Assembly (NCBI RefSeq): GCF_040954835.1
Contig: NC_090723.1
Coordinates: 1,002,001-1,066,000, forward strand
DNA: 64,000 nt
From: Lepisosteus oculatus
Taxonomy: Eukaryota; Chordata; Actinopteri; Semionotiformes; Lepisosteidae
Direction of reading: 5' to 3'
Positions 1-10,606 of this stretch are shown here, one piece after another; the first letter of the stretch is position 1; the number at the start of each line of letters is the position of its first letter. The position numbers and the translations under genes were made by a program. The notes beneath the pieces are model-generated. The model saw nothing but the letters and a program-made list of their open reading frames with translations. It did no database searches and was not told the origin of the DNA.

Positions 1-128
1 GGAAACCAGAGCACCCAGACGAAATCCATACAATCAAGGGGAGAGCATGCAAACTCCACACAGACAGTACCCCAGAACTGAACTTGGGGACTCAGCAATG
101 CTAACCACTGTGCCACCGTGCCCCCCTT
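1..128 (-). repeat. V-SINE-like retroposon, cut by window edge
   Basis: Read on the minus strand this starts with a tRNA-like head (cacggtggcacagtggttag) and runs into the conserved block with 'gtttgcatgctctcccc' and 'gggtgctctggtttcc'. These are hallmarks of the V-SINE/DANA-like superfamily of fish tRNA-derived SINEs. The 3' half lies beyond the left edge. It sits in intron 1 of kcnj3. Confidence 0.8.
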
Positions 129-1754
129 CTGAAATCGTCAGCTTGCTAAACAGACCCGACACGTAGAGGTGTTGCAGAGTGAACCGGACTCGCTGAGGCA
201 GCTCCGCGCTTGCAGTTCCAGGAATACCGCGCCCGCAGAGCTGAAGGCGGCCACGTTTTCTTAACGATCTCAGCTAAATCGAGCTGCGCGTAGAACCGAT
301 TTCCGTCTTTGAAAAAACTAAGGTCATACACAGATATGGATCAGTTAGCACAGCGCCCCGCTATGGCCTAGCCGACTATGTCACTTAACTTTATTTTTTT
401 TTAATATTCCGTTTAGGTCAGCCTGCTCCAGGTGAAACAGTACCTGTACAAAAACAGAGAGCTGTAACTTTTAGGAGATTTGTGTGGCGAAAACCACATA
501 ATGACATTAAAATTACATTTAAGAAAGGTCATTAGTTTGTATTTCTTATTACACTTACAAATGATGGTAGTATTCCTAGTAGCCTTATTAGACACTGTTC
601 AAGACATATTTGTGATTTTTTTTTCTGTGAAAAACTCTAAGGCCACAAAATGGTATCGTTCAGAGAAAACCGCACGGACCATACATGACCATCCAATTGC
701 GAAAAACATATCGATCCTATCGATGCTGACATCTAATTTCCAGAGATGGAAGTTAACTGATTCATAGAAATCTATAACGTTTTCTTAATCTAGCCACCGT
801 GCTCTCATATCGTTGGAGAAAGCAGAAACGATAAACAGAAAGATATATCCTCCACCTCATCCGGACGGTGTGAAGTAATAATCATACATTACGACAAATC
901 CCATTATGCTGTCAATACAACTCCAGTTACAGATGCGCTGGGTTATCCTGGTCAAATGAGTCTTTCCGGGGAACGATTTCCCTTCACGGTAATTGACAAA
1001 TCACCGTAATTAAAACTACATTCATTTGTCTTTCTCAAGGCAAACTGGTGAACTTAACATGGCACGGGACAAATGCGCACATAGCGGTGTTTAGCTGTGC
1101 CTTCACTGTGATTAATGCGCTGTGAAAAGCAACACAACCCTCCTCAGAACCCGGAGTGGCAGCTTCGGCTCTCAGCCTTTTGATTAAGACGTTGAGTTAG
1201 ACTTTGTTTCTAAGAGGAAAAGAAGTCTGATATTCGATCAATATAATTTCTTTAACATATGGAGGTTCACACAATAGTGTAAAACAACTATTGAAGATTG
1301 GTAACGAGATATTTTGCATGGAAGCGTTTGGAGGCTTTGCAAATAAACCTACCACTTGTTGCTGTTTGTGTAATGATGCCGTCTTCATTTTACCGCAGAG
1401 GTGATAACTGTAACCATTTTTAATAGAATAATGTATAATGAATGCGCTACTGTTGTGTTCAAGGCTAATGAATTATGTATTCCGAGATGGAGTGCGCGCC
1501 CTTCATTGCGTTTCAATGCAATTAAAATCATTATGTATTTAACACTACATAATAGTAAACTTCATATGGCGCCTTGAAAGATGACTTCCCAAAGCGCTTT
1601 ACAGAAAAAAAACACAATGAAAGGAGACAGCAGAATGACACAGGAAAGGGTTTGGAATACAGGAGAAATTTATGTTACGTTATATTTAAAATCATTGTTT
1701 TAAAACGGTAATGCGATTGAAACGTTAAATATCAATTAAAGTCCTTTTTGGTGT

Positions 1755-1755
1755 A

Positions 1756-1818
<63 letters not shown>
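1755..1818. repeat. (ATT)n microsatellite
   Basis: About 21 uninterrupted ATT units, roughly 125 bp downstream of the kcnj3 exon-1 splice donor (minus strand). Likely polymorphic in length. Confidence 0.97.
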
Positions 1819-1819
<1 letters not shown>

Positions 1820-1943
1820 GAAGAACGATGGCGTTAGTGCAGTTGTTGTTGTTAACTGCACTAATTATTCTGTTTAATTTCACAGTTAAGCAAGAGAGGC
1901 GCGTGTCGCGCTGGCCGAGCTCGGAAAGTTCACATCCTCTTAC

Positions 1944-2609
1944 CTTTATAAGTTTGCATCGGATCTGAGCGGACACCATATGGCTGTTCCTCAGGTTGCC
2001 CACCCGGAACATGAGGCACAGTTTGCCGTCGCGCTGCGAAATCACAGCGTCCTGACTGAACATGAGAGTCTCGGCGCGTTTCTTGGGCTGAGACATCTTG
2101 ATGAACATGCAGCCGATGAGAAAGGCGTCCACGATGGAGCCCAGTAGGGACTGGAACAGAAAGAGGATGATGCCCTCGGGGCATTTCTCCGTGATGTAGC
2201 GGTAGCCGTAGCCTATGGTGGCCTCGGTCTCGATGAAGAACAGGAAAGCCGAGGGGAAGTTGTAAACATTGGCCACGCAGGGCGTGTAAGTGGCGTCGTG
2301 GCCCTGGTTGAGATCCCCTCGGATGTAGGCGATGATCCACCACATGGAGGCCATGACCAGCCAGGCTATGGTGTAGGTGAGGATGAAAATGAGAAGGTTC
2401 CACCTCCATTTGAGGTCAACCAGGGTGGTGAAGAGGTCCGAGAGGTATCTGCTGGTCTCCCCCCCGAGGTTCCCGTGCTGGACATTGCACCGCCCGTTCT
2501 TCTCCACAAACCTCTGGCGCTTCTTCTTGGCCGGGGCGGTGTACGTCGTGCCTCTGGAGGTGTTCACAACTTGGTAGTCTTCTCCGAATTTCCTCCTTAG
2601 CGCTGACAT
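1944..2609 (-). CDS. kcnj3: GIRK1 / Kir3.1 potassium channel, first coding exon (residues 1-222)
   Basis: G-protein-gated inward-rectifier K+ channel subunit of the plasma membrane, which forms heterotetramers with GIRK2 or GIRK4 and is opened by Gbeta-gamma. The 222 codons start MSALRRKFG, the GIRK1 start, and end RCKLIK at a donor (AAAG|GTAAGAGG). This is the same junction as in mammalian KCNJ3, in phase 0. Visible parts: cytosolic N-terminus 1-66; M1 about 69-93; pore helix 117-130; selectivity filter TIGYG 131-135; M2 about 146-172 with the rectification Asp161; PIP2-contacting basic cluster QPKKRAE 174-180. Phe125 in the pore helix (AFLFFIE) is the GIRK1-specific residue, Ser in the other GIRKs, which fixes the paralogue. 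The N-terminus is about 12 residues shorter than the human one, and the mammalian N-glycosylation sequon before 'YTPC' is missing (ATYTPC). The later exons, which encode the rest of the cytosolic domain, are off the left side. Confidence 0.96.
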
Positions 2610-2640
2610 GCCTTCTACGGGAATAGAAAACAGCAATTAA
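2610..2640 (-). promoter_or_regulatory. kcnj3: Splice-acceptor-like site just upstream of the kcnj3 ATG
   Basis: On the minus strand a pyrimidine-rich run (ctgttttctattcccgtag) ends in AG at 2616-2615, five bases before the ATG. This would allow a 5' UTR intron that joins an upstream leader exon to the coding exon. It could equally be chance within an unspliced leader. Confidence 0.4.
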
Positions 2641-2825
2641 AACCCACAGCCCTAAAACTCACACCACCTGCTCTTCAAGCCCGGCAGAAAAAACAACAAC
2701 AAAAAAAGCGCTTCAGTTGTTAAACGTTATCCATGAGCATCGTTTCCCTTTCAGTGGGGAGAACGGCAACTCCTCGCACAGTAAGGGACCGTCCAGAGCA
2801 TGTCAGTAGCGTCCCGCACTGCAAT

Positions 2826-2864
2826 TTCCCTCACGGGATCAATAAAGTATCTATCTATCTAATA
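2826..2864 (+). repeat. Retroposon 3' tail with TATC repeat
   Basis: 'tttccctcacgggatcaataaagtatctatctatc' is the widespread fish retroposon tail 'ggaaattcccttgtgggataaataaagta' followed by a few ATCT units. It is a short remnant in the kcnj3 leader/promoter area. I do not assign it to a named family. Confidence 0.6.
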
Positions 2865-2939
2865 CGGAATGCCTCACAGCCTTGTACCTCTTCCATCAAC
2901 TTTCATATCCAGACACTGGCGCTTCAGGACTCGCCAAAA

Positions 2940-3320
2940 GGTGGGAACATCGATGCTCCTCGGAGAGTGTGCGCGGTTGTCCTGCCTCTCTCCCGTCACC
3001 TCTGCGCTCTGGGTGCGCTCTCGCTCTGCCCGTGAAGCGGCATGTCTGGCGGCGGGCGCAGCCTGGAGCCCCGGTCCGGAGACACTGCTGGGAAACCGCT
3101 GTCCTCCGCATGCAAGTGGCGCTGAGCACGGGGAACGGGGCAGGCTTGGGGGGTGGGGGCGCTCGCTCGCCTTGGCTTCCCCTCCAATCAGCGCGGAGAG
3201 AAGCCAATAAAGAGAGAGAGAGGCTTTCTCTCTCTTGGGCAAACTGCGCCTGCCGATCTATTGGAAACGAGAGAAAGGAAAACGGCCCCTTCTAAATGAA
3301 AGAATATCCTCCCCCGCGAA
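2940..3320 (-). promoter_or_regulatory. kcnj3: kcnj3 proximal promoter / CpG-rich region
   Basis: A sharp island of high GC and many CpGs in otherwise AT-rich DNA, 350-700 bp upstream of the kcnj3 ATG on the minus strand. Two CCAAT boxes (CCAATCA at 3184 and CCAATA at 3204, plus strand; ATTGG on the gene strand) lie at its distal end. Several overlapping open frames in the region are a by-product of high GC. Start sites cannot be placed from sequence. Confidence 0.6.
3130..3159 (+). other. G-quadruplex-forming motif
   Basis: Four G-runs (GGGG, GGGG, GGGGGG, GGGGG) separated by loops of 3, 7 and 1 bases. It lies in the kcnj3 CpG island on the strand opposite to the gene. Confidence 0.6.
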
Positions 3321-3837
3321 CCGCGGCTGGGTTAACAACCGCCATAAATTAGGCTTTGCTATATAGCGACGTGGAAGAGAACGATTCCCATCTGGGAAAT
3401 TAATTTCGCGTTTTTCGTGCGCTACACAATATGTGATTCTTAACGTTTAAATGAGCGTTATGCATTTAAATAACATCTATAACTGTGTTTGCTTTCCGCT
3501 TGTTTCCGCGCTGGGCAATTTGATGGGAAATTTGTGAAGTTATAATTCACGAGAGGAAGACTATTTTATAGTTTAATGGGAGACTTTTTCTTAGACCCAA
3601 GTTTTGCGCGGAGCGAAAGGGAAGATGTCGCACACACCGGCTATTGTCTTTGAACACTATGAAGTTTTTATACGAAACATAATAAAGCAGGTTTCTTGGC
3701 CTCTGGAACAGGTGGCCGATCGTACGAAAAAGACGCCGGGACAAAAACAACCTAACGAAAGCGGACAGTAACAACTTGAAGCACACCGACATTTGGAGCA
3801 ATGCGCTTCATTGCGAGTCCTTGGCTGTTAGGGGAGA

Positions 3838-3857
3838 TTTGCTGCCCCCTACTGACC
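3838..3857 (-). promoter_or_regulatory. Candidate CTCF site
   Basis: The minus strand reads TCAGTAGGGGGCAGCAA, an excellent match to the CTCF core (CCASYAGRKGGCR). It lies upstream of the kcnj3 promoter. Occupancy is not known from sequence. Confidence 0.55.
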
Positions 3858-4003
3858 TACTGTTGGAATCTAAATCTGTGCAAATATACTCCACTACTAA
3901 ATCCACTTTTAGTTTATTATTAGATTATTCATTTCATTTGACGAGGCTTCCGTTTCATTTACTAAAGTAAAATAACGCCGGCATAGTCGTTGTGTCATTA
4001 AAC

Positions 4004-4050
4004 ATTATAACACATGCTTAGTTGTACAAAGAGGCCCCGCCCCATTGGCT
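4004..4050 (-). promoter_or_regulatory. kcnj3: CCAAT box, GC box and TATA-like element facing kcnj3
   Basis: On the minus strand the order is AGCCAATGGGGCGGGGCC (NF-Y site abutting an Sp1 box, 4050-4033) then TTATAAT (4010-4004), about 25-30 bases apart. This is the textbook layout of a core promoter firing toward kcnj3. The surroundings are not CpG-rich, so this is a candidate distal promoter only. Confidence 0.4.
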
Positions 4051-4374
4051 TATTTGGATTAAAGTAGTGGACACATTTTACTTTAGGCCTTACAGGGGCA
4101 CAGTGCACCCTACTGAGTAACAGGTGAATTAGGTGGAGAATCCCAAAAGGAACATTCGTCCCATTGAGTGCCGCATAAGTGACACGAAACTTTTTATTAG
4201 TTCATGAATATGTACAAGATATTAAATGGGCTGTCTTTTTGGTGATTATTGACAACTGTGAACATTGCAGCTCATGGAGAGGAAAGGAATGAAACTGTAT
4301 CGCACTCGCCTATATTCTGCATGTTAGTGTATTTCACGCCAGACCAAATTATATTGAGAGAGAACTGTGGGATG

Positions 4375-4650
4375 AGGGCAGCCACAATGGTCAGCATGTG
4401 CGAATCCCCTGGGTTTCATTTGGGACCTGGGATGCCGTCTGTGTGAAGTTTGAATGATCTTTCCATGTTTCCATGTTTCCTCTGGGTGCTCTGGTTTCCT
4501 CCCACAGCCCCTAGTGCGAGTGAGTGTCTGTGTGTGCCCTGTCCAGGGTGTATCCTGCCTTATGCCTGTCATTAGCTGGGATACACTCCAGCAACCCTGC
4601 AACCCGGAATTGGATAAAGTGGTTAGAAAGTGGATAGATAATGTTGTATG
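4375..4650 (+). repeat. V-SINE-like retroposon
   Basis: Degenerate head (caatggtcagcat), the conserved 'gggtgctctggtttcctccc' block, and the tail 'ccagggtgtatcctgcctta ... gaattggataaagtggttag' that recurs throughout the window. Internal deletion of part of the central region. Confidence 0.85.
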
Positions 4651-5057
4651 TGTAGCCTCAATAATATTGACTGCAATGCTATCAGCATACTGCGACATCT
4701 ATATTTAGTTCTTGCTCATTTCTAGGTACCAGATACTTATTGTTAAGCACATGCCACACTGGGTCAGCTCTCTGTGAAGACAGTATCACAGTTTCTACAT
4801 CTACCAAAACAGGGGAGGTCTAATGGACCCCCAGGACATCAGCACTCCCTGTGCACTTCATCAGGTCTCCTCTACTAATTAACACTGCACTTCTGAGATT
4901 ACAGGCTGTTCGGTAATAATCCTTCTCTTTTGATCAGTTCAGGGTGAGCACACCAGAACTCTGGTGGGGAATTATTTGGCTGTGTTCTGTGAAACTGACA
5001 GAAATCACTGTTCTGTAGCCATGGTAAGCTCATTTCTGCAAGAAGAGAAACATAATT

Positions 5058-5096
5058 AGATAAATAGATAATACTTTATTAATCCTGTAGGGAAAA
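5058..5096 (+). repeat. Retroposon tail remnant
   Basis: 'agataatactttattaatcctgtagggaaaatg' matches the common fish tail 'tactttattaatcccgaagggaaatt'. No body is recognisable upstream. Confidence 0.6.
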
Positions 5097-6104
5097 TGAT
5101 TAAATTAAATAATTATCCTTATTTTCTATGTCTATTGATTTTCCACAAGTTGATAGAGCTTTAACATTTGATATAAGATATTAATAGTCCAAATGAAACA
5201 CTTTAGAATACTCGCAACAGTACTGTATGCAGTAAGACTACATCAAAGTAAATTAAAAATGGTGAAATATGGTATATTTGTGATTTTTATCTGTTATGGT
5301 AAATGGTTCTTCACAATGAATTATAAAATTATTACGTTACATCTCAATCTGCACCACAGAAGTCCCTTCATGTTTACAACACTGTTACCATGGTTTTCAC
5401 TACTGAACTTGTACAATAACAAAATGCTTGGCGCTGGCTGCCATGGAGCACAAGCCTCGTTTGGGGGTGACAACCTGTCTGGTGACCCCAGTAAGTGAAG
5501 TCGTGCCTCACAGCTCGTCCTGGAGCAGCAGGAGGAAGAGGATGTGGACTGAAGATCTATGGTGACTGTAACTAGGTAGGCTTTCAGAAGGGTAATGTCG
5601 TAGACAAGGGGAAGCTTTGTGTAGGGATACCGGGTTGACTCTATTCCACGGTAAATGGGTGAGTCTTGGGCTAGCCTGAACACCGAAGTGAACGAAAAAG
5701 CCTTCTCTGTGTTCTGAAGGCCCTCCTCTGTCAGAGAATGGCGCCAGGGCAGCTGTGCAACTGTGGGCAGTGAGACACTCTGGTGCTTAACCACTAAATA
5801 TTTGTCCTTGAAGCATTTCAGAACAATCAGCCTGCTGAGCAGGACAGGTGCTGCCCAGTCGGATCCAGCTCCTCAGTGCCAAATCCTACCTCGGCAGCTG
5901 GCCTCACACATGTAATATAAAGGTATGTGTGATCTGTCATGCCTCTGTTTTGTGTCCTGTTCGTAACACCTTTATTAAATCAGTTTCTAGCATAGTTTTC
6001 TGATTTTCACTGGAAACTATCACCCACAAATGAAGTAAATACAGCACATCAGAGATGAAAGGGAGTTCAAAGTCCTTATCCGTTCCCCTTCCAAACCCAC
6101 CCAC

Positions 6105-6225
6105 CCCTTTTCTCACCAATTTATCCAATACAGGGTCACAGGGAAGTCAGTGCCTATCCTGGCAAGCAACTGGCACAAGGCGGGATACACACTGGACAGG
6201 ACGCCAGTCCATCGCAGCCAAACCT
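6105..6225 (-). repeat. V-SINE-like retroposon, 3' half
   Basis: Minus-strand copy of the shared SINE tail only (ccaatacagggtcacaggga, then 'ggacaggacgccagtccatcgca' in plus orientation). 5' truncated. It abuts the Tc1 remnant. Confidence 0.8.
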
Positions 6226-6274
6226 TCCCGCTGCAGTACTGTAGGGCTGGAAGTAGTTTGTAGCTTAGTGTCCC

Positions 6275-6790
6275 TTGAAGGGTTTCCACCAGCTATCCAC
6301 ACTCAGATGCTTTATTTTTTGCCCTTTCTTCTTGGAAGATTTTCTCACTTTTCTTTGGCTTATGGAGAGCATCTGTCAAGTCTTTCCACAGATTCTCATT
6401 TGGTTTCAAGTCAAAACTTTGACTGAGCCACTTAAAAACATTCTGTTTTACCTATTCTTAAGCCAATTAATTTGCTGTTTTGGCCTTGTGCTTTGGATCT
6501 TTGTCCCACTGAAAGGTGAACTTTTTCCCCCAATTTAAAGTCTGAACTAACATTTCTTCTAAGATTTGCCTGGACTTTGCTTCATTTAGGTTCCTATCAG
6601 TCTTCACACACTTCCCAGTACCTGCTGATGAAGCAGAACTATAATATAGTGCTGCTGCCACCATGCTTGACGGCAGGGAGGGTGTCGACAGCATGATGCA
6701 CTATGTTGGGTTTGTTTCAGATGTAAGACTTGGCATTTAGACAGAAAGTTCCAATTTTGCCTTGTCTGAGCAGAATACATCTTCAGCCAT
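6275..6790 (-). pseudogene. Tc1/mariner-type transposase remnant
   Basis: Minus-strand frames, shifted against each other, give a recognisable Tc1-like DDE transposase C-terminal half. In order they are: VFCSDKAKLEL (first catalytic Asp, from the WSDE block), PAVKHGGSS (VKHGGGSVM block), SAGTGK, ILEEMLVQ, FTFQWDKDPKHKAK (second Asp, DNDPKH block), and ENLWKDL (the ENLW block, which carries the final acidic residue). Family members catalyse cut-and-paste transposition and are about 340 residues long. This copy has stops, frameshifts and no visible terminal inverted repeats, so it is dead. The N-terminal DNA-binding part should lie toward 7.1 kb but is too decayed for me to read. Confidence 0.85.
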
Positions 6791-7302
6791 ATGTTTGCAG
6801 TATCACTCCGTTCAGGATCTGAGATATTGTTTCCAGTTCCACACTCCTTTGTGGGGTGACTGGGATATTATTGACCTATGGACATCTCATCCCACCCATA
6901 GGACCCTGTAAATCTTCCAGAGTTGCCAGTGACCTCAGAGAGTCACCTCTAACCAGTTTCCTCCTTGCCTGGCTTCTGGATTTTGAGGGTCATGTTGAAC
7001 TGAGTAGTGTCTGGGTGCCTTCTACTTTTTAATGATCAACTTCACGATGCTCAATAATATCTGAAGAGTCTTTGAGATGTTTTTATTACCTTCCTCTAAT
7101 CTGTGAATCAACATCTTTGCCTGAAATTAACTACATGACTTAGGGACTTTCTAGAGATTGGTGTATTAATTCTGAAAATCATGATGCCAATAGACTTAGG
7201 AAATCGTTCATCACCTCTGTGACTGCATTCTTAAATAACATGAAACAACTATTTTACATCCTGAAATAGTTCTGTCCAGAACTCTTAGCAGTTGGTACTC
7301 AA

Positions 7303-7335
7303 AACAAATTCCCCCCAGGGGATAATAAAGATGTA
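7303..7335 (-). repeat. Retroposon tail remnant (reverse)
   Basis: 'aaattccccccaggggataataaag' resembles the reverse complement of the fish retroposon tail seen at 5058 and 63942. Short and weak. Confidence 0.35.
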
Positions 7336-8984
7336 ATTAAAATTGCAAACCTCTATTACAGAGAAAGAGGCCACTTAACTAATCGTGTGGATTGTTTAAA
7401 TTATTTGTGCCAAATGCTATGCAGCAAATGGCCTTGGTGAAGGCGCTTGGTACATTGGAATCACGTTCATTACAGATGTCAGGTGGGACCATGAGATCAT
7501 GGCAGATCATCGCAGGTATGAGGTACTGAAGCAGATGTACATTGTCTTGCATTACTGTATGGGGCTGTATCCAAGCTCTTCTTTTGCAAGTTCATGTGCA
7601 TCCTTGTACTCACTTATGGTCAGAAAATATGGGTTACAACTGCATGGGCAGAATCAGGTGTCCAGGCATTAGAAATAAGGTTTGTTTTTGCACAGTTGTT
7701 GAGATTGTTGTGTGTGTGAGTATTTTTTTTAACAAAGTTCATATCTATTTTTTATCATTGTATTGTCTCAGAGTGTGGAACAGTGAACCTTTAGAAACGC
7801 CCAATTTCCTCCAGGAAGACTGTGCTAGTGTTGTACAAATTAGATACCAGAGGTACTCTAAATATATAAAGAGATCAAAGTGTTGTTGCAGGAGTGTAGA
7901 ATGCACCTGGGAAAACAGGTTCTATTTTATTTTAGACAAACGTCAATTGGGGATTTTGAACTGAAAAGTCCTTGTTCTGTTTTTATGTCATTCTATTAAG
8001 ATTAAATACAAAGAACCCATCTTTTGTGTGTCAGTAATCTTGAATAGTTTATTTCAGTGGGAGTCCACTGAAGTGATTAGCGATGGGAAGCAGGAGGCAT
8101 GGTAATAATTGCAGTTTATAGCCATCCTAACTGTTACGGTAATTATCTTGACAGATCTGCTTTTACCCACTTGCCAGGTGTTAAAGCGAAATGTATGTTT
8201 ATAGCCGCACACACTTTTTATTTGTTAGCCTGCTTTAGCTATACCATTAATTATATGAAGCAAAAAAGTAATTTTCTGGGATTTAATTGCTTTTTTCCAC
8301 TGATAATGATACCTCTTCTGGATTGTTTGAAAACAAAACTGTAGTGCTTTTGCAGAAACCCATTCTCCCTCATGCATACGTGAACCAAAATATTAAACCT
8401 GGTTATTACTCACTGTAATTGTAGAGTTTAAAGGTAGAGAATATGTGCAGCCATACTGGAAATGATCCCCTCTAAGCAAAGCAGTTAGGCAGGTTTATTT
8501 ATTTTGTCTCCTTTGGAAAGAGTACTCGGAAACAATTTTTTTTTAAAAGAGAGCCTTACAAAAATCCAAATTACAGCACCCTTCACTGTATGAATTCATG
8601 TTCTGTGGAGAAGTCATTGATAAATTCTAAAAAGCTCCAGAAAATCCAATACTTCCATTGATGGATAACGAGCAACCAATCAATGAATCAGGGTTAATAA
8701 TGGCTGAAACCTGTATACAAGAAGACTTGCTCTCAACAGCTGAATTGTATTTTAAACAGTTACAAAAGTCACTCTGTTATAATAAGTAAAGTGCTGCAGT
8801 GATCTGAAGGGTACAGCACAATCCGAATGCAACAGGGAGAAAAAAGGTGATATTGAGTGTGCGTGTACAACGGGCAGGCACCAGAGACACCCTTGACAGG
8901 GCAAGAGCTATGTGTTCCTCAGGGGGGCGGGCAGAATTAGTCAATCAAACTGCTATTTCCAGGTCTTCAGGTGCTGGAAGGAAA

Positions 8985-9112
8985 CGTTGCCTGAAGAGAA
9001 GTCATATGAATGCAGGGCAAACATGGAAACACCATGCAGGCTGGCACCCGAGGATAGAATCAAACCCGGGACCCTGAAACAAATATGCCGACTGCCATTC
9101 CAGCGACTAAGA
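8985..9112 (-). repeat. tRNA-headed SINE fragment
   Basis: Minus strand shows a degenerate tRNA B-box region (plus: 'gaatcaaacccgggaccctg') next to the 'acatggaaacaccatgcagg' block, like the head of the V-SINE-like elements but of a different subfamily. The tail is missing. Confidence 0.55.
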
Positions 9113-10271
9113 CACAGTCTATAAACATTTCCATCACTCTCCCAGGTCCTATTTCTGTAGGCAAGGCCTAAAGGAGCTCAAGCCTGTTGGATTTGTCCCA
9201 ATGAAGCATTAATCACAGCTTTCCAATGACTTCTTCTTGGACAGACCTCAACAGAAGTAAATCATCTGTTCATTTCTGCCTGTAATAATAAACAACGTAA
9301 TAAAATATTTAAGGCTCCAGTCTTATATTGGCATTACTCATGGGAAAAGGGTCCCTTCTGTGTCTATTAAAGTCCATCTATAAGTGAATTATAGATGAGA
9401 TTAGTTTGTATTTCTATTTATAGCAATAGAAATCAATCCACAGTGTTGCACAGGAGAAAATGTTTTAATGTGAGACCTGATTATAATAAGTGAGTGTTTT
9501 ATTAGCCTCAGAAAACAAATACTTATCCTTTATCTAATTTATTGTTATCTCACCTCCTGACTGTGACATGACCGCATTTCTATTGTTTTACAATTTAATC
9601 TGCTTCCTCAATTACAACACAGCGGTCATTGAGTCCACTGCACTCAGAAAGCAGTGGGTCCATTTGGTTTTAAACTACTTTTTTGAGTGCATGTTCAACA
9701 ACAGATGCAAAATTAGATCTCTGCCATATTAAATTATTCACTCCTCAAAATAGCAGAGCTGTTCAGCTTTTTGTCTGCTGTATGTAGCAGTCTTCTTGTA
9801 TAAGCCTGTGATTCAGTCCTGCACCAGGTATTGCTGTTCTACTGTCTGTTCTGTTTTCTGCTTGGTGTTTTATAAAGAACTGTATCAAAACTTCTTTGTT
9901 TCTTGTTTTATAAACCCTGTTTCTTCTTAAATAAAATTGACTCTAGTCTATTTCCGTTTTTACACGTTGAGCTTTTAATGTGATCTTAAAAGATATGGGG
10001 GCCTGATGGCCATTTCTTATGAAACATGTTGGGAGGAAAAAACATTTCATAAGGCCATGTACTTAACTCTGAGCTGCAGATGAAAGATGTTATTCAAGGA
10101 GTATTTACCTAATCATCAAGATCAAAGACTTTGCCTTTATACCTGAGGTTCCTGATTGAATTCTTCACCATTCCTCCAAATTCTCTCTGCATCACTCTGG
10201 GTAGCACCCATGCTCTTTACGTCAGAGGTGACAGAAAACAGTGTCCTACAGTAAGTAACTCTACAGCAGTG

Positions 10272-10606
10272 TCAATCTAGCCCATCCACTTTATCCAGTA
10301 CAGGACTGTGTGAGAGCTGGAGCCCATCCCAGCAAGCAAAAGTTGGAAGGCAGGACACACACAGGTCACCAGTCCATTGAGGGAACACACACTCAAACAA
10401 GGGCCAGTTTCTCACAGATGTCAATAAACCTACCAGCATGTTTTTGGACTATAGGAGAAAACCAGCACACCATAAGGAAACCCACGTGAACCCGGGGATG
10501 ACATGCAAACTCCATGCAGACAGCACCCCGGGAAATGAACCCAGGGCCCCACTGCTCTGAGGCAGCGATGCTGATCACTGATGTGATGCTGATGTGCCAC
10601 TGTGAC
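10272..10606 (-). repeat. V-SINE-like retroposon, near full length
   Basis: Reverse-orientation copy. It starts with the tail (plus: ctttatccagtacaggactg), then the 'gtccattgagggaacacac' segment, the central 'agcatgtttttggactatag' block, and the tRNA-like head ending 'atgtgccactgtgac'. Full architecture is visible. Confidence 0.88.

Larger units (their letters stand above)
1..1943 (-). other. kcnj3: kcnj3 intron 1 (3' part outside the window)
   Basis: Sequence after the kcnj3 exon-1 donor on the minus strand. I looked for the C-terminal channel exons and found none here. The stretch holds the SINE at the edge, a GC-richer patch at about 150-290 that gives only a short open frame without support, and an ATT microsatellite. 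The rest is AT-rich and featureless to my eye. Confidence 0.75.

Noticed and set aside
1930..2409. 159-codon frame overlapping kcnj3 exon 1 on the same strand
   Set aside because: Frame-shifted His/Arg-rich shadow of the channel exon, which matches GIRK1 residue by residue in the other frame.
2733..3295. Several 60-140 codon open frames on both strands in the kcnj3 CpG island
   Set aside because: High GC lowers stop frequency. The translations are Arg/Ser/Pro-rich without homology and overlap each other on both strands.
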